NCBI GenBank assembly: GCA_002711995.1
Contig: PASN01000009.1
Span: 1 to 64,000 of the forward strand
Direction: 5' to 3'
Length of the DNA stretch: 64,000 nt
DNA from: Halobacteriovoraceae bacterium
GTDB lineage: Bacteria > Bdellovibrionota > Bacteriovoracia > Bacteriovoracales > Bacteriovoracaceae
In this document: piece after piece, positions 8,398 through 16,502 of the stretch
Position numbering within the stretch: position 1 is the first letter of the stretch
How the letters are laid out: every line of letters starts with the position of its first letter
Notes under the pieces: model-generated
Seen by the model: only the letters and a program-made list of their open reading frames with translations
Told to the model about the DNA's origin: nothing
The model's database searches: none
Made by a program: the position numbers and the translations under genes

Positions 8398-8949
8398 TTA
8401 GTAACTAAGCTTCTCTACAACAAGAGAATTAAGACTTTCTTTTGTTGTCCTAAAAAATTCTCCGTTTTCATTGGTACATGCAGAAAGGTCATTATTAGCC
8501 TGTTTTACTTCTTGGATAACTTCATACTCCGTAGGGATTACAGCACTAGAGTCTTGTCCAATTTCTCTTTGGACACCCTTTATAAAGCTTGCCATGGTAG
8601 CTGACATATGACTTTCATCTACGCTTGATTGATCTAGTACCTCATAGGCGTAAGCTTCACTTTGGCTCAAATCATCCATGTTGCTGTAGACTAAGACTCC
8701 TGTTGAAGAAAGAGCACCGGCTCCTAAGGAAATTGGCCCACTTGCTAATGCCCCAACCCCAGTAGTTGAAATAGCCGATGCAATTCCAGTTATGGCGGCA
8801 GAGCTAAAAAGTCCATCTTTGTCGTAACTAGATATCTTGTAATCACTGTTGTAAATCTCTGAAACACAACTTGCTTGGGCCGTATTAACTAGATTTACAC
8901 TTAATACAGTAATAGCTACTAGACACAGTTTGCTTGAATTCTTAAACAT
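8398..8949 (-). CDS. Tandem secreted Cys/Gly-rich protein, copy 2
   Basis: A 183-residue paralogue of its two neighbours. The start at 8949 follows the same GGAGAATATT signal seen at copy 3. A signal peptide ends QA/SC; the central Gly/Ala/Ser-rich hydrophobic stretch is present (AITGIASAISTTGVGALA and following), then the acidic DLSQSEAYAYEVLD block, QREIGQDSSAVIPTEYE, and the tail with ACTNENGEFF and LVVEKLSY. Copies 1 and 2 are closer to each other in the SEAYAY and SATMASFIKGVQR region than to copy 3. It lies 24 bases from copy 1 and 27 bases from copy 3, so the three form one transcript. Confidence 0.7.
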   Translation of the reverse strand: MFKNSSKLCLVAITVLSVNLVNTAQASCVSEIYNSDYKISSYDKDGLFSSAAITGIASAISTTGVGALASGPISLGAGALSSTGVLVYSNMDDLSQSEAYAYEVLDQSSVDESHMSATMASFIKGVQREIGQDSSAVIPTEYEVIQEVKQANNDLSACTNENGEFFRTTKESLNSLVVEKLSY

Positions 8950-8973
8950 AATATTCTCCATTATTTTTTTAAA

Positions 8974-9519
8974 TTAGTAAGTTAGGTTCTCTACGACAAG
9001 TGAGTTAAGACTTTCTTGAGTAGGTCTAAAAAATTCTCCGTTTTCATCGGTACACGCAGTAAGGTCATTGTCAATCTGCTTCAGCTCTTCCACAACTTCA
9101 AACTCTGTAGGGATTACAGCACTAGAGTTCTGCCCTATTTGTCTTTGGACACCTTTTATAAAGCTTGCCATAGTCGGAGACATATAGCTTTCATCTATGC
9201 TTGAGTAATCTAATACTTTATAAGCGTAAGCTTCACTTTGGTCTAAATCATCCATTACTGATGCTGCCACAGTAGAACTTGTAATAGCGGCTGCACCTAA
9301 TGGGAATGCTGCTGCTGCCAAACCTTCACCTGCCAAGGTAAAGGTACCCGCAATTCCTAAGACTGCAGCTTGTCCATTTAAATGCTGCATACCGTATTGG
9401 TCAATTTCAAAGTCGCTGTCCGCGATTGCTTCTGTACAAGATGCGTTCGCAAGTTGGCCTAAGTTAATTGTCGATACAGCTAAACCTACAAGAGCTAAAT
9501 TTTTAAATTTCTTAATCAT
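8974..9519 (-). CDS. Tandem secreted Cys/Gly-rich protein, copy 1
   Basis: A 181-residue protein, first gene of the tandem operon. AGGAGAATATT stands directly before the ATG, the same initiation signal as in the other two copies. Signal peptide (MIKKFKNLALVGLAVSTINL, cleavage after NA), mature Cys immediately after, a Gly/Ala-rich hydrophobic middle, QRQIGQNSSAVIPTEFE, and the tail with ACTDENGEFFRPT and LVVENLTY. The tail of copy 1 is nearly identical at DNA level to that of copy 3 (TAGTAAGTTAGGTTCTCTAC on the plus strand), hinting at gene conversion. The upstream region carries copy B of the leader element shared with the DUF4105-like gene. Confidence 0.7.
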   Translation of the reverse strand: MIKKFKNLALVGLAVSTINLGQLANASCTEAIADSDFEIDQYGMQHLNGQAAVLGIAGTFTLAGEGLAAAAFPLGAAAITSSTVAASVMDDLDQSEAYAYKVLDYSSIDESYMSPTMASFIKGVQRQIGQNSSAVIPTEFEVVEELKQIDNDLTACTDENGEFFRPTQESLNSLVVENLTY

Positions 9520-9570
9520 AATATTCTCCTATTCATTTTGACTTTCTAAGTCGTTGTTCGTTTCGTTGAG

Positions 9571-9760
9571 AGGTTTATACAAAACAACGACGCCAGGCAC
9601 AACACTAAGTGAAACATAGTGCTTCAAATAAACATAGAAACTTTGAAGCATGGAGTTATTTCACAGCTGTGTGCGTAAGTCCTTAAATTGTAATGGAGAT
9701 AGGTGCTATATTAGAGATGATAGGTGAAGATTTCACAGGCCGTATAAAATTTAAACAGCA
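9571..9760 (-). repeat. Shared leader element, copy B
   Basis: Homologous to 7301-7490. Conserved features on the plus strand are AGGTTTATAC at 9571, a GTGAAACATAGT block, the inverted repeat GCTTCAAA (9621-9628) with TTTGAAGC (9642-9649), a CATGGAGTTATTTCA block, and AGGCCGTATAAA near 9737. In the sense of the downstream genes the element ends about 50 bases before the start codon, so it covers the likely promoter and 5' leader of the tandem secreted operon. The gap 9520-9837 contains only this element, a short spacer and the nqr terminator. Confidence 0.65.
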
Positions 9761-9780
9761 CTAAGTGACTGAAATTTCAT

Positions 9781-9808
9781 AAAAAAAGGGAAGGCCTTCG
9801 CCTTCCCT
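9781..9808 (-). terminator. Terminator of the nqr operon
   Basis: On the minus strand AGGGAAGGC, loop GAAG and GCCTTCCCT form a 9-bp GC-rich stem followed by seven T residues (9787-9781). It lies about 30 bases after the nqrF stop and is a textbook Rho-independent terminator. Confidence 0.9.
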
Positions 9809-9837
9809 CTCATAAAAAATAAATTTGAATTTTATTT

Positions 9838-11061
9838 TTAGCCGCCGAAATCATCAAGCATGATGTCTTCGCGTTCAACTCCAAGTTCAATAAGCATGTC
9901 AATTACACACTTGTTCATGATTGGAGGTCCACATAGGTAGTACTCACAATCTTCTGGAGCTGGGTGCTTGCTAAGATATTCATCGTGAAGAACTTGGTGA
10001 ATAAAACCAGTGTAGCCTTCCCACTTATCTTCTGGCAGAGCATCAGAAAGAGCAACATGCCAAGTGAAGTTATCATTTTCTCTTTGGATCATGTCAAAGT
10101 CTTCTTCGTAGAACATTTCTCTTTTAGATCTTGCTCCATACCAGAAAGTAACTTTTCTATCTGTCTTGATTCTTCTGAACTGGTCAAAGATGTGAGATCT
10201 CATTGGTGCCATTCCTGCTCCACCACCAACAAATACCATTTCCTTCTTAGTGTCTCTTGCGAAGAATTCACCAAATGGTCCAGAAATAATACACTCATCT
10301 CCTGGCTTCAGGTCAAAGATGTAAGAAGACATCTTCCCTGGAGGAACACTTGGATTATTCGGTGGAGGTGTTGCAATCCTAACATTTAGCATAATGATCC
10401 CCTTCTCTTCAGGGTAGTTTGCCATTGAGTATGCTCTGATCGTTTCATCATCAACTTTTGAACGGTATTGCCATAGGTTGAATTTATCCCAGTCTTCTCT
10501 GTACTCTTCTTCAACATCAAAGTTCTTGAAGTCGATATCAAGTCCAGCAGGTCTTTCAATTTGAATAAATCCACCAGCTCTAAAAGGAACTTCCTCACCT
10601 TCAGGTAGCTCTAGAACAAGCTCTTTAATGAAGGTTGCAACGTTGTGGTTAGACTTAACTTTACAAGTCCACTTTCTAACCCCAAAAACTTCTTCAGGAA
10701 CTTCAATTTTCATGTCTTGCTTACAGTTAACCTGACACGTAAGTCTCCAACCTTCTCTTGCTTCACCTTTTGTGATGTGAGTTTTTTCCGTTGGAAGAAT
10801 CTCTCCTCCACCTTCAAAAACCTTTGCGACACACTGTCCACAAGTACCACCTCCACCACAAGCAGAGGATAAGAAGATTTTTTCAGCGGCTAAAGCATTC
10901 AAAAGTTTGTCACCAGGTGCGACTGTAATGTCTTTTTCGCCATTTACGTTTATCGTAAGATTACCAGTTGCAACTAGTTTAGATCTAGCAACAAGGATCA
11001 GGCCGGTTAGGACCAAGATCACTCCGGTAAACATCGCAACGCCTAATACTATTTCATTCAT
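9838..11061 (-). CDS. nqrF: Na+-translocating NADH:quinone reductase subunit F
   Basis: A 407-residue electron-entry subunit: oxidises NADH and passes electrons via FAD and a 2Fe-2S cluster to the membrane subunits. Visible are one N-terminal membrane helix (residues 3-25), ferredoxin Cys at about 68, 74, 77 and 109 ([11 protein letters not shown] and LTC), the FAD motif RAYSMANYP, the NADH-binding [11 protein letters not shown] and the C-terminal LDDFGG. Length and order match the family. It is last of the six-gene operon and followed by a strong terminator. The presence of the pump points to a sodium-rich habitat. Confidence 0.97.
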   Translation of the reverse strand: MNEIVLGVAMFTGVILVLTGLILVARSKLVATGNLTINVNGEKDITVAPGDKLLNALAAEKIFLSSACGGGGTCGQCVAKVFEGGGEILPTEKTHITKGEAREGWRLTCQVNCKQDMKIEVPEEVFGVRKWTCKVKSNHNVATFIKELVLELPEGEEVPFRAGGFIQIERPAGLDIDFKNFDVEEEYREDWDKFNLWQYRSKVDDETIRAYSMANYPEEKGIIMLNVRIATPPPNNPSVPPGKMSSYIFDLKPGDECIISGPFGEFFARDTKKEMVFVGGGAGMAPMRSHIFDQFRRIKTDRKVTFWYGARSKREMFYEEDFDMIQRENDNFTWHVALSDALPEDKWEGYTGFIHQVLHDEYLSKHPAPEDCEYYLCGPPIMNKCVIDMLIELGVEREDIMLDDFGG

Positions 11062-11090
11062 AATATTTTACCTTTATCTGTTACCTATTA

Positions 11091-11702
11091 TTAAAGTTGA
11101 ATTCCGCCAAAAGACATGAAGCAAATCGCCAAAAGTCCGGAAGTAACAAAAGTTATACCTAAACCTCTAAGCCCTGCAGGCACGTCTGAGTAATCCATTT
11201 TTTCTCTGATACCAGCAAGCAGTGCGATTGCGAAGGCCCAACCAATACCAGAACCAAGTCCATAAGCGACAGATTCGCCAAATGTGTAGTCTCTCTCAAC
11301 CATAAATAGTGAACCACCCAAGATTGCGCAGTTAACAGTAATAAGTGGCAAGAAGATACCAAGAGTGTTGTAAAGAGCTGGAAAGAACTTGTCCAAAGTC
11401 ATCTCTAGGATCTGAACCATGGCGGCGATAACACCGATATAGGAGATCAAACCAAGAAAAGAAAGGTCAGTTCCAGGATATCCTGCCCATGCAAGTGCGC
11501 CCTCTTTAAGAAAGTAGTTATAAAGAAGGTTGTTCACAGGGATTGTAATCGTCTGTACAACGATAACCGCAACACCCAAACCAAGAGAAGTGGCAACTTT
11601 CTTGGAAACGGCCAAGTAAGTACACATACCCAAGAAGTAGGCCAATGCAAGGTTTTCAATAAAAACAGCTTTAATTATTAAATTCGTGTAATGTTCTAAC
11701 AT
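11091..11702 (-). CDS. nqrE: Na+-translocating NADH:quinone reductase subunit E
   Basis: A 203-residue, six-helix membrane subunit of Na+-NQR. The start [25 protein letters not shown] is typical, including the ENxALxxxLG half-motif; related NqrD/NqrE helices cradle an iron-sulfur centre in the membrane. It lies 29 bases before nqrF and 12 bases after nqrD. Confidence 0.96.
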   Translation of the reverse strand: MLEHYTNLIIKAVFIENLALAYFLGMCTYLAVSKKVATSLGLGVAVIVVQTITIPVNNLLYNYFLKEGALAWAGYPGTDLSFLGLISYIGVIAAMVQILEMTLDKFFPALYNTLGIFLPLITVNCAILGGSLFMVERDYTFGESVAYGLGSGIGWAFAIALLAGIREKMDYSDVPAGLRGLGITFVTSGLLAICFMSFGGIQL

Positions 11703-11714
11703 TTTCTACTCCTC

Positions 11715-12335
11715 CTAGGCCTGTGGCTCTACCTGGCTAGGATCTTTGGTTCTAAGAATCCAGATGATTAATCCAATAAGAAAAAACGCACTGGGTGGCA
11801 ACAACGCTAAACCGTTTGCCTCATACCATCCGCCATCTTTAGACAGTTCAAATACTGTGTATCCGAAAACCTTTCCTGAGCCAAAAAGCTCACGGAAAAA
11901 GCCAACAAATAGCAAGATGAAAGAGTAACCTAGACCGTTTCCAATACCATCAAAGAATGATGCTACCGGTCCGTTCTTAAGAGCGAAGGCCTCTGTACGT
12001 CCCATAACAATACAGTTTGTGATGATCAAACCAACATAAACCGCCATTGTTTTCCACTGGTCAAAAAGGAATGCTTTAAGAAACTGCTCAGCAATAATAA
12101 CCAAAGAAGCAATAATGGTCATCTGAACGATAATTCTAATACTTCCAGGGATATGATTTCTAATGATAGAAACACTCATGTTTGCAAGTGCAATAACGAG
12201 AGTAACCGCCACACACATTACAACTACGTTTTTCAGCTGAACCGTTACAGCAAGTGCAGAACAAACACCCAAGATTTGCAAAGCAATTGGGTTGTTCTTT
12301 AAAATAGGGTCAAATACCAATTCTTTTATTTTCAT
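11715..12335 (-). CDS. nqrD: Na+-translocating NADH:quinone reductase subunit D
   Basis: A 206-residue, six-helix membrane subunit homologous to NqrE (and RnfE). It has the [21 protein letters not shown] start with the Cys that in this family helps bind the intramembrane iron centre, and the conserved [18 protein letters not shown] block. The start overlaps the nqrC stop by 4 bases, indicating translational coupling. Confidence 0.96.
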   Translation of the reverse strand: MKIKELVFDPILKNNPIALQILGVCSALAVTVQLKNVVVMCVAVTLVIALANMSVSIIRNHIPGSIRIIVQMTIIASLVIIAEQFLKAFLFDQWKTMAVYVGLIITNCIVMGRTEAFALKNGPVASFFDGIGNGLGYSFILLFVGFFRELFGSGKVFGYTVFELSKDGGWYEANGLALLPPSAFFLIGLIIWILRTKDPSQVEPQA

Positions 12336-13108
12336 ATTGTCACCTCGCCGCTTTCAACCATGTCGATGAATTTCCCATATCCATGATCGCTAAACCAGTA
12401 TTTAATAGAAGAGCTAACTCCGTTTGCAGTGATGGTGGCACCACTTAGACCGTCAACTCTGTACTCAGCAACCTTGCCTTCAGTAGGCGCCGTTCCTTTT
12501 GCAAGCTTAAGGGCAACAACTTCATCTTCGTTGAAAACACTTTTGCCAACCCATTGACCTTTCCACTTAGGGTTGTCAACTTCACCACCAAGACCTGGAG
12601 TCTCGCCTTGAGCGTAGTAGCCAAAGCCCTTAACAGTGTTCAGGTCAGCTCCTAAGGCCATGAAGCCATACATTGTGGACCAAAGACCTTTAGAAGTTAT
12701 GTGAAAGATATAAATTTGTGGCTGACCAGCCTCGTCCTTGTAAACAAAGACTTTTCCAAACTTAGCTCTTCTGCTTAGGCCGGCCAAATCAGCGTCAGCT
12801 GGAATGGCAACACTAAGATTTGGCTTCTTTTGAGCTTCTCTTTGGTTATAAGTTTGAGCATCCATATCATCCACGATTTCGCCTGTTTCAAGATTTACAA
12901 GAACAGTTGTGAACTTTGAAAATACCTCGTTTACATCCGTGTCGGCGTTCAAAAGACCGGCCGCGCTTAGGACGTTTTTCTTCATATCAAGTACCGCGTT
13001 TTGAGCTTGCTTATCTTTTAGGCTAACAGCAGTGCTGGAAACCAGAACAGAACAAACCAAGCATAGAGCAAAAGCGACAAATAACGTTTTTCCTACATTA
13101 CTACCCAT
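12332..13108 (-). CDS. nqrC: Na+-translocating NADH:quinone reductase subunit C
   Basis: A 258-residue subunit with one N-terminal membrane helix (residues 8-28) and a periplasmic FMN domain. The flavin-attachment motif SGATIT is at residues 222-227; by family knowledge ApbE attaches FMN covalently to the Thr at about 225. ApbE and the maturation factor NqrM are not encoded in this window. It overlaps nqrB by 8 bases and nqrD by 4. Confidence 0.96.
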   Translation of the reverse strand: MGSNVGKTLFVAFALCLVCSVLVSSTAVSLKDKQAQNAVLDMKKNVLSAAGLLNADTDVNEVFSKFTTVLVNLETGEIVDDMDAQTYNQREAQKKPNLSVAIPADADLAGLSRRAKFGKVFVYKDEAGQPQIYIFHITSKGLWSTMYGFMALGADLNTVKGFGYYAQGETPGLGGEVDNPKWKGQWVGKSVFNEDEVVALKLAKGTAPTEGKVAEYRVDGLSGATITANGVSSSIKYWFSDHGYGKFIDMVESGEVTI

Positions 13109-14300
13109 TTCTGGCCATCCTTCTTTTGATATTGCTGTTAATTACAAAGTAGTCAATTAGTGGACCCATGGCATTCATAAATAGAATCGCCAACATCCAG
13201 CCTTCAGGGAATGCAGGGTTGATACATCTTACGACGATCCCCATTACACCAATCCCAAATCCATAAAACCACTTACCTTTTGTTGTCATACTTGCAGATA
13301 CAGGATCAGTTGCCATAAATACAAACGCGAATGCGAATCCACCCATAACAAAGTGATAGTACCAAGGAATATTGAACATAAAGTTCGTTTCACTTCCAAT
13401 TAGATTTAGACCCATGGAGGTCACGATCATTCCGATTACAACTGAAAGCATAATTGTCCAAGAACCAATCCCTGTGGCAATCAAGTAAACAGCTCCAAGT
13501 AGACAAGCAAGAGTTGAAGTCTCACCCATTGAACCTGGAACAAGTCCAAAGAAAAGCTCGCTCCAAGAATAAGTTACTGCGTCCAGTCCACCAGCTGCTG
13601 CCTGCCCAAGAGCAGTTGCGCCAGTGTAGCCGTCAACCGCAGTCCAAACAGCGTCACCACTGATTTGTGCTGGGTATGCGAAGAACAAGAAAGCTCTAGC
13701 AGTAAGAGCAGGGTTGAAGATGTTTTTACCAGTTCCACCGTAGATTTCCTTTCCTACTAGAACACCAAAGATGATACCTAGGGCAACTTGCCATAAAGGA
13801 ATTGTCGGAGGAAGAATCAACGGATAAAGGATACCTGTTACCAAAAAGCCTTCGTTGATTTCGTGCTTTCTAATTACAGAGAAAATTAATTCAACAGTAC
13901 CGCCAGCAATTTGGGTTACCAAAAATACTGGGAAGAACCAAAGAAATCCATAAACCATGTTCGAAGCGATGTTTGCTGGATCATGAGCTAGGTTTAGCAT
14001 GGCCATAACAGATGCTCTCCAGCCTTCAGCCTCAGCTCCAGTCGAAGCTAAAACCGCATTTGCCTGGTAACCTGTATTATAAAGTGTCCAGATAATAACT
14101 GGAAACAATGCCATAGCAACAGTAATCATCGTTCTCTTAAGATCGATGCCGTCTCTAACGTGTGTTTGACCGGCTGTTACGTCGGCCGGGGTATAAGCAA
14201 AAGTGTCAATCGCTTCATAAAGAGGATACATTTTTTCAAGTTTCCCGCCTTTATGAAAGAGATGCTCTTTGCTATCTAGAAAATCTCTTAAAAACTTCAT
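13101..14300 (-). CDS. nqrB: Na+-translocating NADH:quinone reductase subunit B
   Basis: A 399-residue, ten-helix membrane subunit that carries FMN and riboflavin and forms the sodium path. The FMN-attachment motif appears as [10 protein letters not shown] at residues 223-232 (Thr229 the likely acceptor). The conserved ATDPVSAS and the C-terminal [12 protein letters not shown] are present. It starts one base into the nqrA stop (overlap at 14300). Confidence 0.96.
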   Translation of the reverse strand: MKFLRDFLDSKEHLFHKGGKLEKMYPLYEAIDTFAYTPADVTAGQTHVRDGIDLKRTMITVAMALFPVIIWTLYNTGYQANAVLASTGAEAEGWRASVMAMLNLAHDPANIASNMVYGFLWFFPVFLVTQIAGGTVELIFSVIRKHEINEGFLVTGILYPLILPPTIPLWQVALGIIFGVLVGKEIYGGTGKNIFNPALTARAFLFFAYPAQISGDAVWTAVDGYTGATALGQAAAGGLDAVTYSWSELFFGLVPGSMGETSTLACLLGAVYLIATGIGSWTIMLSVVIGMIVTSMGLNLIGSETNFMFNIPWYYHFVMGGFAFAFVFMATDPVSASMTTKGKWFYGFGIGVMGIVVRCINPAFPEGWMLAILFMNAMGPLIDYFVINSNIKRRMARNG

Positions 14301-15637
14301 TATCCTTCCTTCTCAATGGTCTCTAGGTTTTCTCTAAGAACCGGGCCAAAATCGTTTTTGCCTGGATCAACAAAAGTACAAAGTGCCACATCTTCTTCAT
14401 CCAATTCCAAAGCACCAAGCTTAACGGCCATGTCAGTGTTTCTCGCCATGATCGTTCTGATGAAATAAGTTGGAAGGATATCAAGTGGCATAACTTTCTC
14501 GTATGAGCCAATTGGTACGATAGCTCTAAGGCTTCCGTTCTTATTGGTATTCATTGCAAACTTTTTATTGCTGAAAGCTGAAAGATAGATCGACTTCGCA
14601 GAGAATTTGTTAAAACCAGGGCTGTGCCAGCCAAGGAATTCTCTCTCTCTTCCTTCTTTAAGAAGAGAAATTTGATTATGGAATCTTCCAAGGTACGCGA
14701 AAGGACCGCGAGCTTCTCTACCGGCCAAAACAGAACCAGAAACAGGTCTAATTTCGTCAGCTTCAAAAGTTTCGCCTTTGATAAGCTCATCAATTGATGC
14801 TCCAACTCTAGTCTTAACAAGTCTAGGGTTTCTAGCAACAGGACCTGCAAGTGCAACGATTCTGTCAGTGAAAAGCTTGCCTGTCTCAAAAAGTTTACCG
14901 ATAGCGATTACTTCTTGATAGCTGATGTACCAAACAAAGTTTTTCTCACCAACTGGATCTAGGTGGTGAATATGAGTTCCAGCAAGACCAGCAGGGTGCG
15001 GTCCGCTAAATTTCGTTTCAGAAACATTTTCAACATCAGCCCCAACGACACTTGAGCCTTCTCCAGTACAAAGGTGAACCTTTGCCATTTTGCCTAGAAC
15101 TTTTAGTCCATGCTTAAATGCTGTTTCTTGCTCTTTAATTATAATTGCAGGATCTGCGGCAAGAGGATGAGTGTCTATTGCAGTAACAAAAATACTGCTT
15201 GGAGTTTCGTCCGGTCTAGCAGCCTTGGAAAAAGGACGCCTTCTAAGACTTGGCCACATTCCCGACTCTAATAGAAGGGCTCTCACATCAGCGTCTTTAT
15301 AGCCAGAAAGCTCAGAACCCTTGTAAGATTCGAAATCCTGATGGTCATCGCCCTCAACCTTGATAACTACAGATTGAAAAGCTCGCATAGCGCCTCTGTT
15401 TATCTCTACAACCTCACCGCTGGCAGGAGACGTGTATCTCACACCTTCGGTTTTTTTGTCAGTGTAAAGAAGCTGGCCGACTTTAACTTTATCTCCGATT
15501 TGGACTTGCATTGTTGGCTTCATACCAACTACGTCATCCCCTATCAGAGCGACTTTAGATACTTTTGGCCCCTGGTGAACTTTTTGTTCAGGAGTGCCCT
15601 CAATAGGCAAATTAAGGCCCTTTTTTATTTTAATCAT
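14300..15637 (-). CDS. nqrA: Na+-translocating NADH:quinone reductase subunit A
   Basis: A 445-residue peripheral cytoplasmic subunit, first gene of the operon. The start [18 protein letters not shown] and the [18 protein letters not shown] and [12 protein letters not shown] blocks are characteristic. It is divergent from the plus-strand gene at 15777; the 139-bp spacer holds a candidate promoter on the minus strand. Confidence 0.97.
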   Translation of the reverse strand: MIKIKKGLNLPIEGTPEQKVHQGPKVSKVALIGDDVVGMKPTMQVQIGDKVKVGQLLYTDKKTEGVRYTSPASGEVVEINRGAMRAFQSVVIKVEGDDHQDFESYKGSELSGYKDADVRALLLESGMWPSLRRRPFSKAARPDETPSSIFVTAIDTHPLAADPAIIIKEQETAFKHGLKVLGKMAKVHLCTGEGSSVVGADVENVSETKFSGPHPAGLAGTHIHHLDPVGEKNFVWYISYQEVIAIGKLFETGKLFTDRIVALAGPVARNPRLVKTRVGASIDELIKGETFEADEIRPVSGSVLAGREARGPFAYLGRFHNQISLLKEGREREFLGWHSPGFNKFSAKSIYLSAFSNKKFAMNTNKNGSLRAIVPIGSYEKVMPLDILPTYFIRTIMARNTDMAVKLGALELDEEDVALCTFVDPGKNDFGPVLRENLETIEKEG

Positions 15638-15685
15638 CTCTCGCGCACCTTTTAAGTAAAATTAATTGTCTTGATAAACATTCAC

Positions 15686-15715
15686 TAAATATCATAATTC
15701 AAGCTATAATGACAA
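15686..15715 (-). promoter_or_regulatory. Candidate promoter of the nqr operon
   Basis: On the minus strand TTGTCA (15715-15710), an 18-base spacer and TATTTA (15691-15686) resemble a sigma70-type -35/-10 pair, about 50 bases before the nqrA start. Assigned by eye only. Confidence 0.4.
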
Positions 15716-15754
15716 TGAGGCAAAACAAAGTCTGCAAAAGAAAGTTCCACAACA

Positions 15755-15768
15755 TTGACCGGGGTCAA
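15755..15768. promoter_or_regulatory. TTGACC-GG-GGTCAA palindrome before gene at 15777
   Basis: A perfect 6-bp inverted repeat with a 2-base centre lies 8 bases before the ATG at 15777, where a ribosome binding site would be expected. A TATAAT sequence is at 15705-15710 on the same strand, so the palindrome would lie in the 5' leader. It could be an operator or a small RNA hairpin hiding the start. Confidence 0.35.
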
Positions 15769-15776
15769 ACAATTTT

Positions 15777-16502
15777 ATGAGTTTTCAGGAAAAGATCATT
15801 GAGGGCAAATACAACTACTACCAAGGCGATCAAGTTTATTGCGAAGAGAATTTTTCTGTCTATAAAGAGGATGGATCCCAAGGCCGTTTGATATTCAATG
15901 CAGAGCTCACCTCAAGAGTGGAAACTGGTGAGTTTCTAAAGGTCATTGTCGACTACAAGCTTTCAAAAAAGTTTGAGCCTCTTAATCTTAAAGTAAAAAG
16001 GCTTCTTGGTGGTAATAAAAGCGTTGAGCGCTATGTTGTGGACCTGAAAGATAAGAATGTTCGCTACACTTTCAGAGGAACAGACGGTATCCACGAGACT
16101 GAGAAAATCATCACAGGAAAATTTCATATAGCAGCTCCGGCCTTCTCCACTTCAATGCTTGCAACTGCGGCTAAGAAGCTAGACCCAGTTCACAGAACTT
16201 CATACAATATCATTTCTTCCAATAACGTCTGGGAGTACGAGGGACCCTTCAAGGAGTCGGAAATCTTCATAGAACTCAGCAGCCTAGAGCCTGTTCCTGT
16301 TCACGTGGGAGACACAGAGCTTAATGCCACCCACTGCAAGATATTTGAGGATGACAAGGCAAAAAATCCAAACATTACTGGTTATTCCGTCTATCTAAGC
16401 AAGCATTACCAAATTCCGTACAAAGCAAGCTTTGCGGATGATATTCAAATTGAAGTTCAAAACCTTAAAAACTTTGAGGCCGAGTACAAAGACCTTTTTT
16501 AG
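15777..16502 (+). CDS. Conserved-looking cytoplasmic protein of unknown function
   Basis: A 241-residue protein without signal peptide or membrane helix, rich in alternating hydrophobic/charged segments typical of beta structure. I recognise no family. Its stop overlaps the stop of the convergent dinG-like gene by 4 bases, and its start is divergent from nqrA. No clear Shine-Dalgarno is visible because the start region is occupied by a palindrome. A lipid- or metabolite-binding beta-barrel is conceivable but unsupported. Confidence 0.65.
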   Translation: MSFQEKIIEGKYNYYQGDQVYCEENFSVYKEDGSQGRLIFNAELTSRVETGEFLKVIVDYKLSKKFEPLNLKVKRLLGGNKSVERYVVDLKDKNVRYTFRGTDGIHETEKIITGKFHIAAPAFSTSMLATAAKKLDPVHRTSYNIISSNNVWEYEGPFKESEIFIELSSLEPVPVHVGDTELNATHCKIFEDDKAKNPNITGYSVYLSKHYQIPYKASFADDIQIEVQNLKNFEAEYKDLF

